Notes: generated from the sequence alone by a model not told the origin. A DNA stretch of 48,994 nucleotides from Nitrospirales bacterium (GCA_022825885.1 JAJDVY010000018.1:1-48994); one strand, 5' to 3'; numbered from the stretch's first letter, positions 26,452 to 34,955 are shown. A program made the numbers and translations.

Positions 26452-27363
26452 ATGGCAGTGCGGACGTGGACGTTGTGCCTGGTCTTGGGGGTGTTCGTGT
26501 CTTCAGGATGGGCGTATGAGGAGATATTGGTCACAAACGGGGGGACCATCAAGGGGCACGTGACGATCACCGGTGACACCCCGAGACCCATGGCCTTCAA
26601 TCTGGTGACGATCCCGGACGCGGTCTATTGCGGTCGTATTTCCACGGGCACGGGGTGGCGGATCGTGGAGGATTTCATCATCGGGGAGGATGGCGGCCTG
26701 AAAGATGCGGTCGTGATGCTCAACGGGATTGAACAAGGGAAGCGGTTCGAGGTGCCCAACGTGTTGATCGAAGCCATGGATTGCGATTTCCTGCCATTCG
26801 TGAACGTGTTGCGCGACCAGGATGAAATCACCGTGATCAACATGGATCCCGTTGAACATGATATCCAGGGGTACGAAACCGCGCGGGTGCGGGGCGCGAG
26901 GGTCTTGTTCAATCGACCGTTACCCATGAATGCGTTTCACAAGGTCCTTGGCATGTTGCACAGCCATCAGCATTTGCCGGGCAAGCCCATGATTCAAAAA
27001 GTGCATCTCAGGAAGGGCCGCAATATTTTTGTCATGCAATGCGGGTTTCATCCATACATGTTCTCCTGGGGCGTGGTGGTCAAAAATCCCTATTACGCGA
27101 TTACCAAGGAAGACGGACGTTTCGACCTGACGGACGTGCCTCCGGGTGAATATACGTTGACGGTCTGGCACGCCGGCATGAAAAAATATCTGGAGCAGAA
27201 GATTGCCGTTCCTGCCGACGCCACGGTTATGCATGATTTCCAATATGAAGCCGTGAAGGGCCGAAGAAGCGTCCATGAAATGCAGGAGAATCCCCACTTC
27301 GGTTTGGAGTTGCTCGGGGAGGGCGTAGAAATTATTCCGTCGGTCAGGCTGCAGAAGCCCTGA
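26452..27363 (+). CDS. secreted cupredoxin fused to a carboxypeptidase-regulatory-like domain (paralog 1)
   Basis: A 303-residue exported protein: signal peptide (1-18), an N-terminal beta domain (GTIKGHVTITGD), a cupredoxin-like core and a C-terminal CarboxypepD_reg-like domain (GRFDLTDVPPGEYTLTVWH, about 220-265). Type-1 copper ligands can be proposed as His136 (VEHDIQ), Cys197, His200 and Met203 (CGFHPYM, C-x2-H-x2-M). A periplasmic or surface copper protein for electron transfer is inferred. GGGAGG precedes the ATG. It is followed at 15 bases by a close paralog, and a third lies at 33005. The position directly after the multicopper oxidase suggests a shared pathway. Confidence 0.82.
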   Translation: MAVRTWTLCLVLGVFVSSGWAYEEILVTNGGTIKGHVTITGDTPRPMAFNLVTIPDAVYCGRISTGTGWRIVEDFIIGEDGGLKDAVVMLNGIEQGKRFEVPNVLIEAMDCDFLPFVNVLRDQDEITVINMDPVEHDIQGYETARVRGARVLFNRPLPMNAFHKVLGMLHSHQHLPGKPMIQKVHLRKGRNIFVMQCGFHPYMFSWGVVVKNPYYAITKEDGRFDLTDVPPGEYTLTVWHAGMKKYLEQKIAVPADATVMHDFQYEAVKGRRSVHEMQENPHFGLELLGEGVEIIPSVRLQKP

Positions 27364-27378
27364 CGACTCGGAGTGTCG

Positions 27379-28281
27379 ATGAAAGCTTTTCTGAGCACCG
27401 GCTTGTGCCTGATCCTTTCGGCGTCCCCCGTATGGGGCTATGCCGTGAAAGAAATTGCCGATGGCGGAATCGTCCAAGGGACGGTCACCCTTTCCGGAAA
27501 GGTGCCGGACCCCAAGGCGTATAACCTGGTCATTTTCCCTGACCCCGAATACTGTGGGCGCATCTCCAACGGGAACGGGTGGCGACTCCTGCGTGATTTT
27601 CTGGTGAACGAGCAAGGGCAGGTGAGGAACGTCGTCGTGTTGTTGGAAGGTGTGACGGAGGGCAAACCGTTTGCTCTTTCCGTTCCGAGAGTCGAAGCGA
27701 GGGATTGCCGGTTTTCACCCTTCACGACCGTCGTGCGTAGCGGACATGGCATCGAAGTGGTGAACATGGATCCCGTGATGCATGATATTCAGGCCTACGA
27801 GACCTCAACGGCCATGGGGACACGGGTGTTGTTCAATTCACCGCTGCCCTTCAATCATCGGCATCGACGAGGCGATCTGCATGCGACCCATGACCATAGA
27901 CCCGGGGAGTCGTTGGTCCGGCAATTCCAGTTGAGCAAGAAACGCCGGACGTTCGTCATGCAATGCGGGTTTCACGCGTACATGGAAAGCTGGGCCATTG
28001 CCGTGGATAATCCTTACTACGTGCTGACCGATGAGAACGGACGGTTTTCCATCAAGGACGTGCCGCCCGGGACGTATGATCTCCGGGCGTGGCATCCCGG
28101 CATCAAGCAGGTCATGAAGAAGCCGGTGACGATCGAGCCCGGCGCGAATCTGACGATCGATTTCCAATTGCCTTCGCCGGGAAGACGAAAAACCGCGCTC
28201 ACGGTCCGGACGCCTCCCCGATTCACTCCCGCGGCGTTGGGCCGGGAATTTACGATCGAACCTGTTCTCGAGCGCCAGTAG
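27379..28281 (+). CDS. secreted cupredoxin fused to a carboxypeptidase-regulatory-like domain (paralog 2)
   Basis: A 300-residue tandem paralog of the preceding gene; CGRIS, the MDPVxHDIQ segment and MQCGFH are shared. The signal peptide (MKAFLSTGLCLILSASPVWG) is clear. Proposed copper ligands are His135, Cys196, His199 and Met202 (CGFHAYM). The C-terminal domain has GRFSIKDVPPGTYDLRAWHP. ATG 27379 is preferred over GTG 27373 because GGAG lies 5 bases before it. The stop codon falls inside a perfect 28-bp palindrome. Same operon as paralog 1. Confidence 0.82.
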   Translation: MKAFLSTGLCLILSASPVWGYAVKEIADGGIVQGTVTLSGKVPDPKAYNLVIFPDPEYCGRISNGNGWRLLRDFLVNEQGQVRNVVVLLEGVTEGKPFALSVPRVEARDCRFSPFTTVVRSGHGIEVVNMDPVMHDIQAYETSTAMGTRVLFNSPLPFNHRHRRGDLHATHDHRPGESLVRQFQLSKKRRTFVMQCGFHAYMESWAIAVDNPYYVLTDENGRFSIKDVPPGTYDLRAWHPGIKQVMKKPVTIEPGANLTIDFQLPSPGRRKTALTVRTPPRFTPAALGREFTIEPVLERQ

Positions 28282-28305
28282 GGAACAACGATCGTTGTTC
28301 CCTAC
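28278..28305. repeat. perfect 28-bp palindrome over a stop codon
   Basis: From GTAGGGAACAACGA at the left to its exact complement at the right, every base pairs across the centre at 28291/28292. The TAG stop of the preceding gene (28279-28281) is part of it. There is no T-tract. The GTAGGG...CCCTAC ends match the interspersed hairpin repeats around 7980-8050, and a second GTAGGGAC...TGTCC element follows at 28333-28358, so these are likely repeat insertions rather than an operator. Confidence 0.75.
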
Positions 28306-28376
28306 CGTTTGGCAGGATGATGTGCATCCAATGTAGGGACACCCCCCTGTGGCTGTCCGTCGGTTTCATTGTGGTC

Positions 28377-29030
28377 ATGGTTTTCCGTTCAACCCGGTCC
28401 GGGTGGTCGCGTCTCCTTCCCGTTTTCCTGCTCTCGTTTATTCTTATGTCCTTTTCCGGGTCTTTCGCTTCCGATGTCGGCGTTCCGGCGTCGCGAAACG
28501 TGGATGAGTTGGAATTTTCAGCCCGTCTGACGTGGCGGACCAATGGAAAGACCTCACGTGCTCAATTGTTCGTCAAAGGGGATCGTTACCGGATCGAACA
28601 TCGAGGAGGGGTTAAAACGGATATGGGCTATGCCACGGTCACGATCATCCGTCTGGACAAACAACAGGTGTGGTACATTCTTTCCCAACGCCGTTTGGTG
28701 ATGGCGGTTCCATTGACCCTGGATTATGTGCTTCCCCTGGCGGTGACGTTGGACGGGGAGATCTCCCGGTCCCTGATCGGCGATGCCATGGTCGGCGATC
28801 AGGAGGCCACGTTGTACGAAGTGGTGGTGGACCGTTACGAACGCCGGGAGACGTATTATCAATGGGTCGATGCCGCGCGGCAGTTGTTGTTAAAACTCGT
28901 GAGTCTGGATCGGGATTGGTCCGTGGAATATGAGCGGGTCGTGCTCTCGAAACAGCCTGAGTATTTTTTTGAAACGCCATTGGGGTATCGAATGTTCCAA
29001 GCCACCGAAAAACAGGCGGATGAAGGGTAA
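28377..29030 (+). CDS. exported LolA-like/DUF4412-like protein
   Basis: A 217-residue protein with a signal peptide (MVFRSTRSGWSRLLPVFLL onward). The mature part is a run of beta strands of the lipoprotein-carrier type: FSARLTWRTNGKTSRAQLFVKGDRYRIEHRG, then TVTIIRLDKQQVWYILSQRRL, and further strands. It resembles the LolA/LolB-like half-barrel, so lipid or lipoprotein binding in the periplasm is plausible, but no family is certain. ATG 28377 is chosen because earlier in-frame starts (28317, 28320) lie in repeat-derived sequence. The stop is directly followed by the next ATG. Confidence 0.65.
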   Translation: MVFRSTRSGWSRLLPVFLLSFILMSFSGSFASDVGVPASRNVDELEFSARLTWRTNGKTSRAQLFVKGDRYRIEHRGGVKTDMGYATVTIIRLDKQQVWYILSQRRLVMAVPLTLDYVLPLAVTLDGEISRSLIGDAMVGDQEATLYEVVVDRYERRETYYQWVDAARQLLLKLVSLDRDWSVEYERVVLSKQPEYFFETPLGYRMFQATEKQADEG

Positions 29031-30389
29031 ATGGCTATGACGGTTCTGAAATGGACGGCAGCTTTCGCGGGTGTCGTTTGTTGTGTCCTGATGGTTGCAG
29101 GGTCCGTTGCGGGGAAAACGTCTCCCGAAGAGCAGTTGGGTCTGGCCAAACAGGCGTTCGAGCGGGGCGATTTTCAGAAGACCCTGGAACTTGTTGAGCC
29201 CCTCCTCGACGACGCGCAATGGCGGCGGTCGTCCTCCCGGCTCAAGATGATGGGTTTGGTGCGGCTCGGTAAAACCGCCGAAGGCATCAATGCCTATGAG
29301 GCATTCGTCAAGGCGAACGGAAAGGATGAAGGGCTGCTTCGTGAACTCGCCGTCCAGAGTATTCTGCCCTTCCGGTCGGATATGCGCGAACAGGTGAGAG
29401 GGGCGGCTTATTCGGCGTTGAAGGAAATTCCGTCCGATGAGGTGGTCCCGTATTTTCAGGATGGGCTCAGTGACGGATCGGGCATGATTCGGGTATTGGT
29501 TGCCGAGGGTATGGGCAAGTTGCCGGCAGGGCGACAATCAGACGGCTTTCGCAACGCGCTCAAGGATAAGGCGGGCCTAGTCAGGGTCACGGTCTTGAAG
29601 GCTTTAGGCCGATGGGGAGATCCCGGGTCCGTTTCCCTGATTGTCCCGTTGTTGAAGGATGAGCACCGGGTTGTGCAGGTTGCCGCGGCCGCGGCCCTGT
29701 ATCGGCTCGGGCAGAAAGAACACTGGCAGACTGTGGCCCAGGCGACCAACGTGCCGGAAGGCTATGAACGAGGAGGGGCGCTGCGAATGCTCGGCGAAAT
29801 CGGGGACCCCAAGGGCTTGCCGCTTCTCAAACAGGGGCTTCGTGATAAACAGCCGTCGATTCGCGCGGCGGCAGCCGCTTCGCTGGGAAAACTCGGTTCA
29901 GCCGAAGGCGTTCCTTCCCTGATCAAGGCGCTTGCCGACCCTGTCCCGGCCGTCCGAAGCGTGGCCGCCGTGACGTTGGGGAAGTTGAGGGCTGAACGGG
30001 CGATCTCCCCTTTGACCCGGGCTTTGCAGGATCGCAATATGGGCGTGCGGGCCGCAGCCGTTGCGGGTTTGCTCCAATTGAGCAGCCCGTTCAGCGTCGT
30101 AGCCGGAGCCGTGCGAGAATTGATGGGACAACAGAATCCGGGCCTGCGTTCTTCCGTGGCGAAAGCATTGGGACATGGCCGTGCCCGCGACGTGACCGGG
30201 CCCTTGCTGCTCCTGCTCAACGATCCCGTGCCAAAACCGCGTATTTCCGCGGCCAGATCTTTGGGCAGAGTCGGTGGGCAAGAACTGATCCCTCGTCTCA
30301 AACCGCTCATGAAAGATCAGAACGAAGCCGTCCGCGCCACGGCAGCCGGAGCCATTGTGCGTCTCCTCTCGGCTTCGCCCGAGACCTGA
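29031..30389 (+). CDS. exported HEAT-repeat protein
   Basis: A 452-residue protein with a signal peptide (about 1-28), a TPR-like N-terminal portion (about 30-95: EEQLGLAKQAFERGDFQKTLELVEPLL), and PBS-lyase-type HEAT repeats to the end (VRAAAVAGLLQL, IRAAAAASLGKLGS, VRSVAAVTLGKLRA and similar, each about 31 residues, around ten units). These are protein-protein scaffolds. ATG 29031 abuts the stop of the preceding gene; ATG 29037 would fit AAGGG better. Part of the operon after the cupredoxin pair; likely a periplasmic scaffold for the copper proteins, which is inference. Confidence 0.82.
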   Translation: MAMTVLKWTAAFAGVVCCVLMVAGSVAGKTSPEEQLGLAKQAFERGDFQKTLELVEPLLDDAQWRRSSSRLKMMGLVRLGKTAEGINAYEAFVKANGKDEGLLRELAVQSILPFRSDMREQVRGAAYSALKEIPSDEVVPYFQDGLSDGSGMIRVLVAEGMGKLPAGRQSDGFRNALKDKAGLVRVTVLKALGRWGDPGSVSLIVPLLKDEHRVVQVAAAAALYRLGQKEHWQTVAQATNVPEGYERGGALRMLGEIGDPKGLPLLKQGLRDKQPSIRAAAAASLGKLGSAEGVPSLIKALADPVPAVRSVAAVTLGKLRAERAISPLTRALQDRNMGVRAAAVAGLLQLSSPFSVVAGAVRELMGQQNPGLRSSVAKALGHGRARDVTGPLLLLLNDPVPKPRISAARSLGRVGGQELIPRLKPLMKDQNEAVRATAAGAIVRLLSASPET

Positions 30390-30546
30390 CGCCCCAGGCG
30401 TCTTGACGGCTCAATGTTCCATTGAGTGGGCGACGACCTTTCTCTAGAATAACGGCCATGACGCATTTCGGCCTTCGTTGTTTTCAAATTCCACGGTTCA
30501 TCCGTCACTTGAGACGAAAACATCAGACGGTACCCCGAACCCGTCA

Positions 30547-30770
30547 TTGGTATAAAAAGAGATACCAATACCTCAAGTCTCTCATTCCCGACGTTTGTCC
30601 CCGACCTGATCGGGGATCGAGGCAATTTATGGGAATCCAGTGTCGTTCGTCTTCACGAACAAAGGAAAAAGAAAAAACCCTGGATCCTCGATTAACAATG
30701 TCGAGGATGACAGAAGGAGAAGGCGGGAGGATGACGGAAGGAGAAGGCGGGAATGACGGAAGGGGGCAGT
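30547..30770. repeat. cluster of palindromic and tandem repeats upstream of and into the DUF255 gene
   Basis: In order: a TTGGTAT/ATACCAA hairpin (30547-30568); nested inverted repeats with ATTCCC (30584) and GGGAAT (30631) around TCCCCGACCTGATCGGGGA (30598-30616); a REP-like unit with stem ATCCTCGA/TCGAGGAT (30678-30717); and about two and a half copies of a 24-bp tandem unit carrying GAGGATGACGGAAGG (about 30704-30766). The last block resembles the right end of the REP-like unit, apparently amplified. Confidence 0.65.
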
Positions 30771-32710
30771 GGCATGGTAAGTTGGCTGCAAGTCTGCACG
30801 GGAGATTCTTCGGTATATGGCTAGTGGGCTTCCTCTTGCTTTCAACGCCTGTAGCCGCAGGTGAGCAACTCGTTGCCTCATCCCCGGCCGTTCATTGGGC
30901 GGCATGGGGAGCCGAGGCTTTTGAGCGTGCGCAAGCGGAAGACAAGCTGATCCTGCTCGATCTGACGGCCATCTGGTGTCATGCCTGTCACGTGATGGAT
31001 GAGACGGCATACGTCGATCCCGCGGTGGTCGAATTCCTGAATGCCGGATTCATCCCGGTTAGGGTTGATACCGATCAGCGTCCGGATATTGCGGCCCGGT
31101 ATAAACACGGTGGGTGGCCGACTACCAGCGTCCTGCTTCCTTCCGGGGAAATTCTCTTCCAGGCGAATGCGTTGTCTCCTGATGCCATGCTCGAAGTGTT
31201 GCGTACGTCTGATGCCTTTTACCGGGAAAACAGGCGGGGTATGGCTGAACGGGTCGCCCAGGTCTGGGAACGGGTCGCATCGGCGCAACGGGCAAGCCGT
31301 CAGCCTCAGGGGCGCATTTACCCGGAGATGTTGCCGCAAATCCTTGCAATGATGAAGCTGGAGTATGACCCCGTGTCCGGCGGGTTCCGGGACGCTCCGA
31401 AATTTTTTGAGCCCGCGGCCATTGCCTTGGCTTTTTCCCATCATTTTTGGTATCGGGATTCGGAGTGGCGGCAAATGGCGTTGTTTACCCTGGATCAGCA
31501 GTTGAAACTCCATGATCCGGTCTGGGGCGGGTTTTTTCGTTATGCCGAGGCAGCGGATTGGTCCCATCCGCATTATGAGAAGTTACTTTCCATCCAGGCG
31601 ACCAACCTGCTCAATTATCTGGAGGCCTATCAGGTTACGGGCCTGCCGCAGTACCGCGAGGTGGTTGAAGAAACCATGCGGTACGTGGAGCGGTTTCTAT
31701 CAGACCGGGACCGTGGCGGCTTTTATGCCAGTCAGGATTCCGATGTTCGATACGTCGGGCGTTCAGGTCGCGACGTCACGGGTCGCGAGTTTTTTGCCTT
31801 GGACGAATCACAAAGACTGGCGGTCGGCATTCCCTTTGTGGACCGGACAATGCTGACCGACTCGAATGCCCTCATGATCAAGGCTTCTCTCAGGGTTTCA
31901 CAGGTTCTGGGAAACATGCAGGCTCGGGAGTTTGCCCTCAAGACCCTCCGCCGGTTGTACAAGGAACGTTATCAACCCGGCCGTGGCTTGGCGCATCTTC
32001 TTCATGATGGGTATCCCGGGGAGTTCGGGTTGCTCGCCGACCAGGTCTTTTTTGCGGACGCGTTGCTCGAAGCCTTTTTGAGTACCGGATCGTCCCATTA
32101 TCTGAAACAGGCTCAAACCGTCATCGAGGATGTCATCCGTTTATTTGAAGACAGCCGGGCAGGGGGGTATTTCGACCGGACGCCGTCTGCTTCCTCGTTG
32201 GGATTGTTGAAATTTCCTCAAAAGGATCTCCCTGTCAACGCCGCGTTGTCCCAGGTCTTTTCCGACTTGTTTTACCTGACCCAAAATCCGCGATACCGGG
32301 AAAAGGCGGAGCATATTCTCCGAATGATTCTGGATGCCGGTTCTCTGCCGGTTGCCCGGACGGGTCTTGCGCTTCACCGGTTCCTGTACTATCCCGTTCA
32401 TATTGTGGTGGTGGGTGAAAAGTCTGAGGTTATGGCCCGGGATCTCTTTGACCGCAGCCTGGCTATGTACGCTCCCGGGAAACTGGTCCGGTTTTTGGAT
32501 CCCCGCGTTGATTCCCTGTCCATCGGCGAGGTTACCTTTCCCGACGTGACCGGCCCGGTTGCCTATGTATGCACGGATCGATTGTGCTCCAGCCCGATTG
32601 CGCAGGCCGAAGAGTTGCCGGACCGTTTCCAGGAAATGTTGACGGCACTCACTGAGGCGCGGAAACCTTTTTCGACGAGGCATGGCACACCTTCTTCAAG
32701 TGCCCGTTAA
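30731..32710 (+). CDS. exported thioredoxin-domain protein of the YyaL/DUF255 family
   Basis: About 659 residues: a hydrophobic export signal (FFGIWLVGFLLLSTPVAAG, about 28-46), a thioredoxin-like N-terminal domain whose active-site-like motif WCHACH has Cys83 and Cys86, and a long alpha/alpha barrel like that of N-acylglucosamine 2-epimerases. Cytosolic YyaL proteins normally have WCHWCH and no signal, so export is notable. The precise reaction is unknown. The start is unclear: ATG 30731 lies inside a 24-bp tandem repeat, and TTG 30782 just before the hydrophobic stretch is a good alternative. A 340-base gap separates it from the HEAT gene. Confidence 0.78.
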   Translation: MTEGEGGNDGRGQWHGKLAASLHGRFFGIWLVGFLLLSTPVAAGEQLVASSPAVHWAAWGAEAFERAQAEDKLILLDLTAIWCHACHVMDETAYVDPAVVEFLNAGFIPVRVDTDQRPDIAARYKHGGWPTTSVLLPSGEILFQANALSPDAMLEVLRTSDAFYRENRRGMAERVAQVWERVASAQRASRQPQGRIYPEMLPQILAMMKLEYDPVSGGFRDAPKFFEPAAIALAFSHHFWYRDSEWRQMALFTLDQQLKLHDPVWGGFFRYAEAADWSHPHYEKLLSIQATNLLNYLEAYQVTGLPQYREVVEETMRYVERFLSDRDRGGFYASQDSDVRYVGRSGRDVTGREFFALDESQRLAVGIPFVDRTMLTDSNALMIKASLRVSQVLGNMQAREFALKTLRRLYKERYQPGRGLAHLLHDGYPGEFGLLADQVFFADALLEAFLSTGSSHYLKQAQTVIEDVIRLFEDSRAGGYFDRTPSASSLGLLKFPQKDLPVNAALSQVFSDLFYLTQNPRYREKAEHILRMILDAGSLPVARTGLALHRFLYYPVHIVVVGEKSEVMARDLFDRSLAMYAPGKLVRFLDPRVDSLSIGEVTFPDVTGPVAYVCTDRLCSSPIAQAEELPDRFQEMLTALTEARKPFSTRHGTPSSSAR

Positions 32711-32839
32711 TTCGTTGTTTTGTAGAATCGTGGCGGTGAGATGTCGGCAAACAAAAATGGCTGCATGGGCTTTCCGCGTCCGTTCCCTTAAGCCGGTTTA
32801 CGGCTTGCTGCCAGAGGTCGTCACTCCCAAGCGGTTGAC

Positions 32840-32868
32840 TTGACACCCTCAATACAGGTTGTTATAAA
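32840..32868 (+). promoter_or_regulatory. near-consensus sigma70 promoter of the third cupredoxin paralog
   Basis: TTGACA (32840-32845), a 17-base spacer, and TATAAA (32863-32868) form one of the strongest promoters visible in the window. A leader of about 130 bases then leads to a CAGGAGGAAT ribosome site and ATG 33005. The remaining bases of the gap from 32711 show no gene. Confidence 0.75.
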
Positions 32869-33004
32869 GAAAAATTGTTGCGCGAAAGAAGATTCGAGGA
32901 ATTTCTCGCCTGTTGTTTGAATTTAAGGCGGACCGGGAGCTGAAATCCGTCAGGTTTTTCCCCCCGACTCGGACAACACTTATTCTCAACCAGGAGGAAT
33001 ATCT

Positions 33005-33799
33005 ATGAGGACTCGTCAGTTGCTTACTTTGTCTGTTTTCCTTGGTGGGTTGCTGGTTGCAATGCCACTGATTGCTCAGGCCGGCGGAACGATCAAGGGG
33101 AAAGTCATGTATTCCGGCAAACCCGTTGCGGCAAAAGAATTTGCTTTTTCCAAATTTCCCAATCCGGCCTTCTGTAAACAAAATCCCAGTAAAAAAGGGG
33201 ATGATACGCGTTTATTGAAAGAAGTCGAAGTGGACGGAAACAAAGGGCTCAAGAATGCGATCGTGTCGGTTCGCGGCATTAAGGACAAAGGCTTTAAGGC
33301 GACGCCGAACGTGATTGCCAAGTTGTGTGAGTTCCTGCCCTTTACCGGCGTGTTGGTGAACAAAGGGAACTTCATCGTGGAAAATACCGATGCGGACCCC
33401 AATGACCCCAAGTCCAAGGAAGGGGTTTTGCACAACCCCCATAGCTTCGACGTGCTCGGTGCGAAATCCTCGACCCTGTTCAACATCGGTTTGGCCAAGA
33501 AAGGCGACAAGCTGGACAAGAAAATCAAGATGCGCATGGCCAGGAAAGGTTCCGTTCTCCGGTTGCAATGTGACCAGCACGAATTCATGCAAGCCTGGTT
33601 CCTGCCCGTGAGCAACGGTCATTTCGGCGTGTCCGGTGGCGACGGGTCCTTTGAGATTAAGGATGTCCCCGCGGGCAAGCACAAAGTTCTGGCTTGGCAC
33701 CCGGTGGCCGGCAACGTGACTGCGGAAGTGGAAGTCAAGGACGGCGCGACCGTGGAAGCCAACTTCGACATCAAGAAGAAAAACAAGTTCAAAATGTAA
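33005..33799 (+). CDS. secreted cupredoxin-like protein, lysine-rich (paralog 3)
   Basis: A 264-residue exported protein with a signal peptide (to about residue 27, AQA). It shares the layout of the pair at 26452 and 27379: GTIKGKVMYSG at the N-terminus, a cupredoxin-like core, and a C-terminal GSFEIKDVPAGKHKVLAWHP domain. Copper ligands are proposed as His143 or His146 (LHNPHSFD) with Cys189, His192 and Met195 (CDQHEFM). It is far more lysine-rich than its paralogs (tail KKKNKFKM), giving a strongly basic protein that could dock acidic cytochromes. It sits alone between a strong promoter and a strong terminator, so it is probably abundant. Confidence 0.82.
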   Translation: MRTRQLLTLSVFLGGLLVAMPLIAQAGGTIKGKVMYSGKPVAAKEFAFSKFPNPAFCKQNPSKKGDDTRLLKEVEVDGNKGLKNAIVSVRGIKDKGFKATPNVIAKLCEFLPFTGVLVNKGNFIVENTDADPNDPKSKEGVLHNPHSFDVLGAKSSTLFNIGLAKKGDKLDKKIKMRMARKGSVLRLQCDQHEFMQAWFLPVSNGHFGVSGGDGSFEIKDVPAGKHKVLAWHPVAGNVTAEVEVKDGATVEANFDIKKKNKFKM

Positions 33800-33826
33800 G
33801 CACCTTCTTTTGTTTTTGCAGAGTGG

Positions 33827-33862
33827 AAAGGGCGGCAACGGTTGATCGTTGCCGCCCTTTTT
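33827..33862 (+). terminator. rho-independent terminator after the third cupredoxin paralog
   Basis: A 14-bp stem (AAAGGGCGGCAACG against CGTTGCCGCCCTTT) with a 6-base loop is followed by T residues. It defines the preceding gene as a single-gene transcript. Confidence 0.93.
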
Positions 33863-33920
33863 GCTTTGTGCTTGTTCTTGCGTTTGCGGCTTCCAGCCCG
33901 TTACTATTTCAGGAGATTGT

Positions 33921-33955
33921 CCTCTCCTGTTTGGGAGAGGGCCAGGGTGAGGGAA
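33921..33955. repeat. small hairpin repeat (CCTCTCC/GGAGAGG)
   Basis: CCTCTCC, a TGTTT loop and GGGAGAGG form a 7-bp stem, followed by GCCAGGGTGAGGG. This is a commonly seen interspersed repeat type. Its purine-rich right end abuts the AAAGGAT ribosome site of the methyltransferase gene. Confidence 0.5.
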
Positions 33956-33962
33956 AGGATCT

Positions 33963-34955
33963 GTGGTGTCTCGGGAGCTCTCTCTCGCAGAAATATTTCA
34001 AATCGGGTATTACTGGGAGACGAAAATTCTCCTCACGGCCATCAAGCTGGACCTTTTTTCAGCCTTGGATGGCCGTTCCGATTCTGCCTCTGACTTAGCC
34101 CATCGGTTATCTCTCGATGAACGGGCGTTGAGCCTTCTTTTGCACGCGTTGGTCGCCATGCGGGTCATGACGAAAGATGAGGACCGTTTTGCGAACACCG
34201 GCGTCGCCCGGAAACACCTGGTAAAAGTCAGCCCGGACTACGTCGGGCACCTTCTGGTGCTTCACGATTCAGAATGGACGAATTGGGGGAAATTGGAAGA
34301 GGCGATCCGAACCGGCGTGTCTCCGGTTCACCGGCACGTGTTTGAGACCGATCCGGAAATGGGCGCCAACGTGTTGGCGGTGTTGGATCGGATCGGCCGG
34401 GGGAGCGGGGTCACCTTGGCGAAGGTGCTGCAATTGGATGGCGTGGAATGCATGCTGGACGTTGGCGGGGGAGCCGGGACGAACGCGATAGCCTTTTGCC
34501 GGGAGTCCCCAGGGCTCAGGGCCACGGTCTTTGATCTGCCGTCGACACTTCAAGTGACCGAACGGTCGATCAAGGAAGCCGGGCTGGAGGATCGGATTGC
34601 CGTCATGCCCGGCAATTTCAATACGGATTCCCTGGGCGGGCGTTATGATCTGGTGCTCCTGTCCGACGTGCTTCATTACCAGGACGCGCGAGCGAATGCC
34701 GCATTGGTGCATAAGGCCTTTGCGCATCTCACGGACGCGGGCCGGTTGGTGATCAAGGATCGGTTTTTGGATCCGGATCGAACGAGTCCGGCTTGGACCA
34801 CGGCGTTTGCCGTGCATATTCTGGTCAATACGGAAGAGGGGCAGTGCTTCACGACTCAGGAGGCCATGGAGTGGATGACCCGGGCAGGCTTTGTTTCCGT
34901 CACGGAACTGGAACCACGGGCGATTGTTCAGGGAATCAAATCAGGAGAGAATTAA
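33963..34955 (+). CDS. SAM-dependent O-methyltransferase-like protein (CrtF/BchU type)
   Basis: A 330-residue protein with an N-terminal winged-helix dimerisation domain (about 10-95) and a C-terminal Rossmann methyltransferase domain. SAM motif I is DVGGGAGTNA from about residue 166, followed by VFDLPSTLQVTERSI, and then VLLSDVLHYQDARANAALVHKAF. This is the methyltransf_2 layout shared by hydroxyneurosporene methyltransferases, BchU and acetylserotonin methyltransferases. The substrate is unknown. The start is a GTG with AAAGGA 3 bases before it. It abuts the DUF420 gene (stop TAA then ATG), suggesting cotranscription. Confidence 0.82.
   Translation: MVSRELSLAEIFQIGYYWETKILLTAIKLDLFSALDGRSDSASDLAHRLSLDERALSLLLHALVAMRVMTKDEDRFANTGVARKHLVKVSPDYVGHLLVLHDSEWTNWGKLEEAIRTGVSPVHRHVFETDPEMGANVLAVLDRIGRGSGVTLAKVLQLDGVECMLDVGGGAGTNAIAFCRESPGLRATVFDLPSTLQVTERSIKEAGLEDRIAVMPGNFNTDSLGGRYDLVLLSDVLHYQDARANAALVHKAFAHLTDAGRLVIKDRFLDPDRTSPAWTTAFAVHILVNTEEGQCFTTQEAMEWMTRAGFVSVTELEPRAIVQGIKSGEN

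Noticed and set aside
28278-28305. Palindrome as a rho-independent terminator
   Set aside because: There is no T-tract on either side, and the stem is AT/GC mixed with no loop of its own; the GTAGGG ends point to a repeat family.
28089-28376. Longer version of the LolA-like protein
   Set aside because: It would overlap the cupredoxin gene by almost 200 bases and include a palindromic repeat; a good signal peptide starts at 28377.
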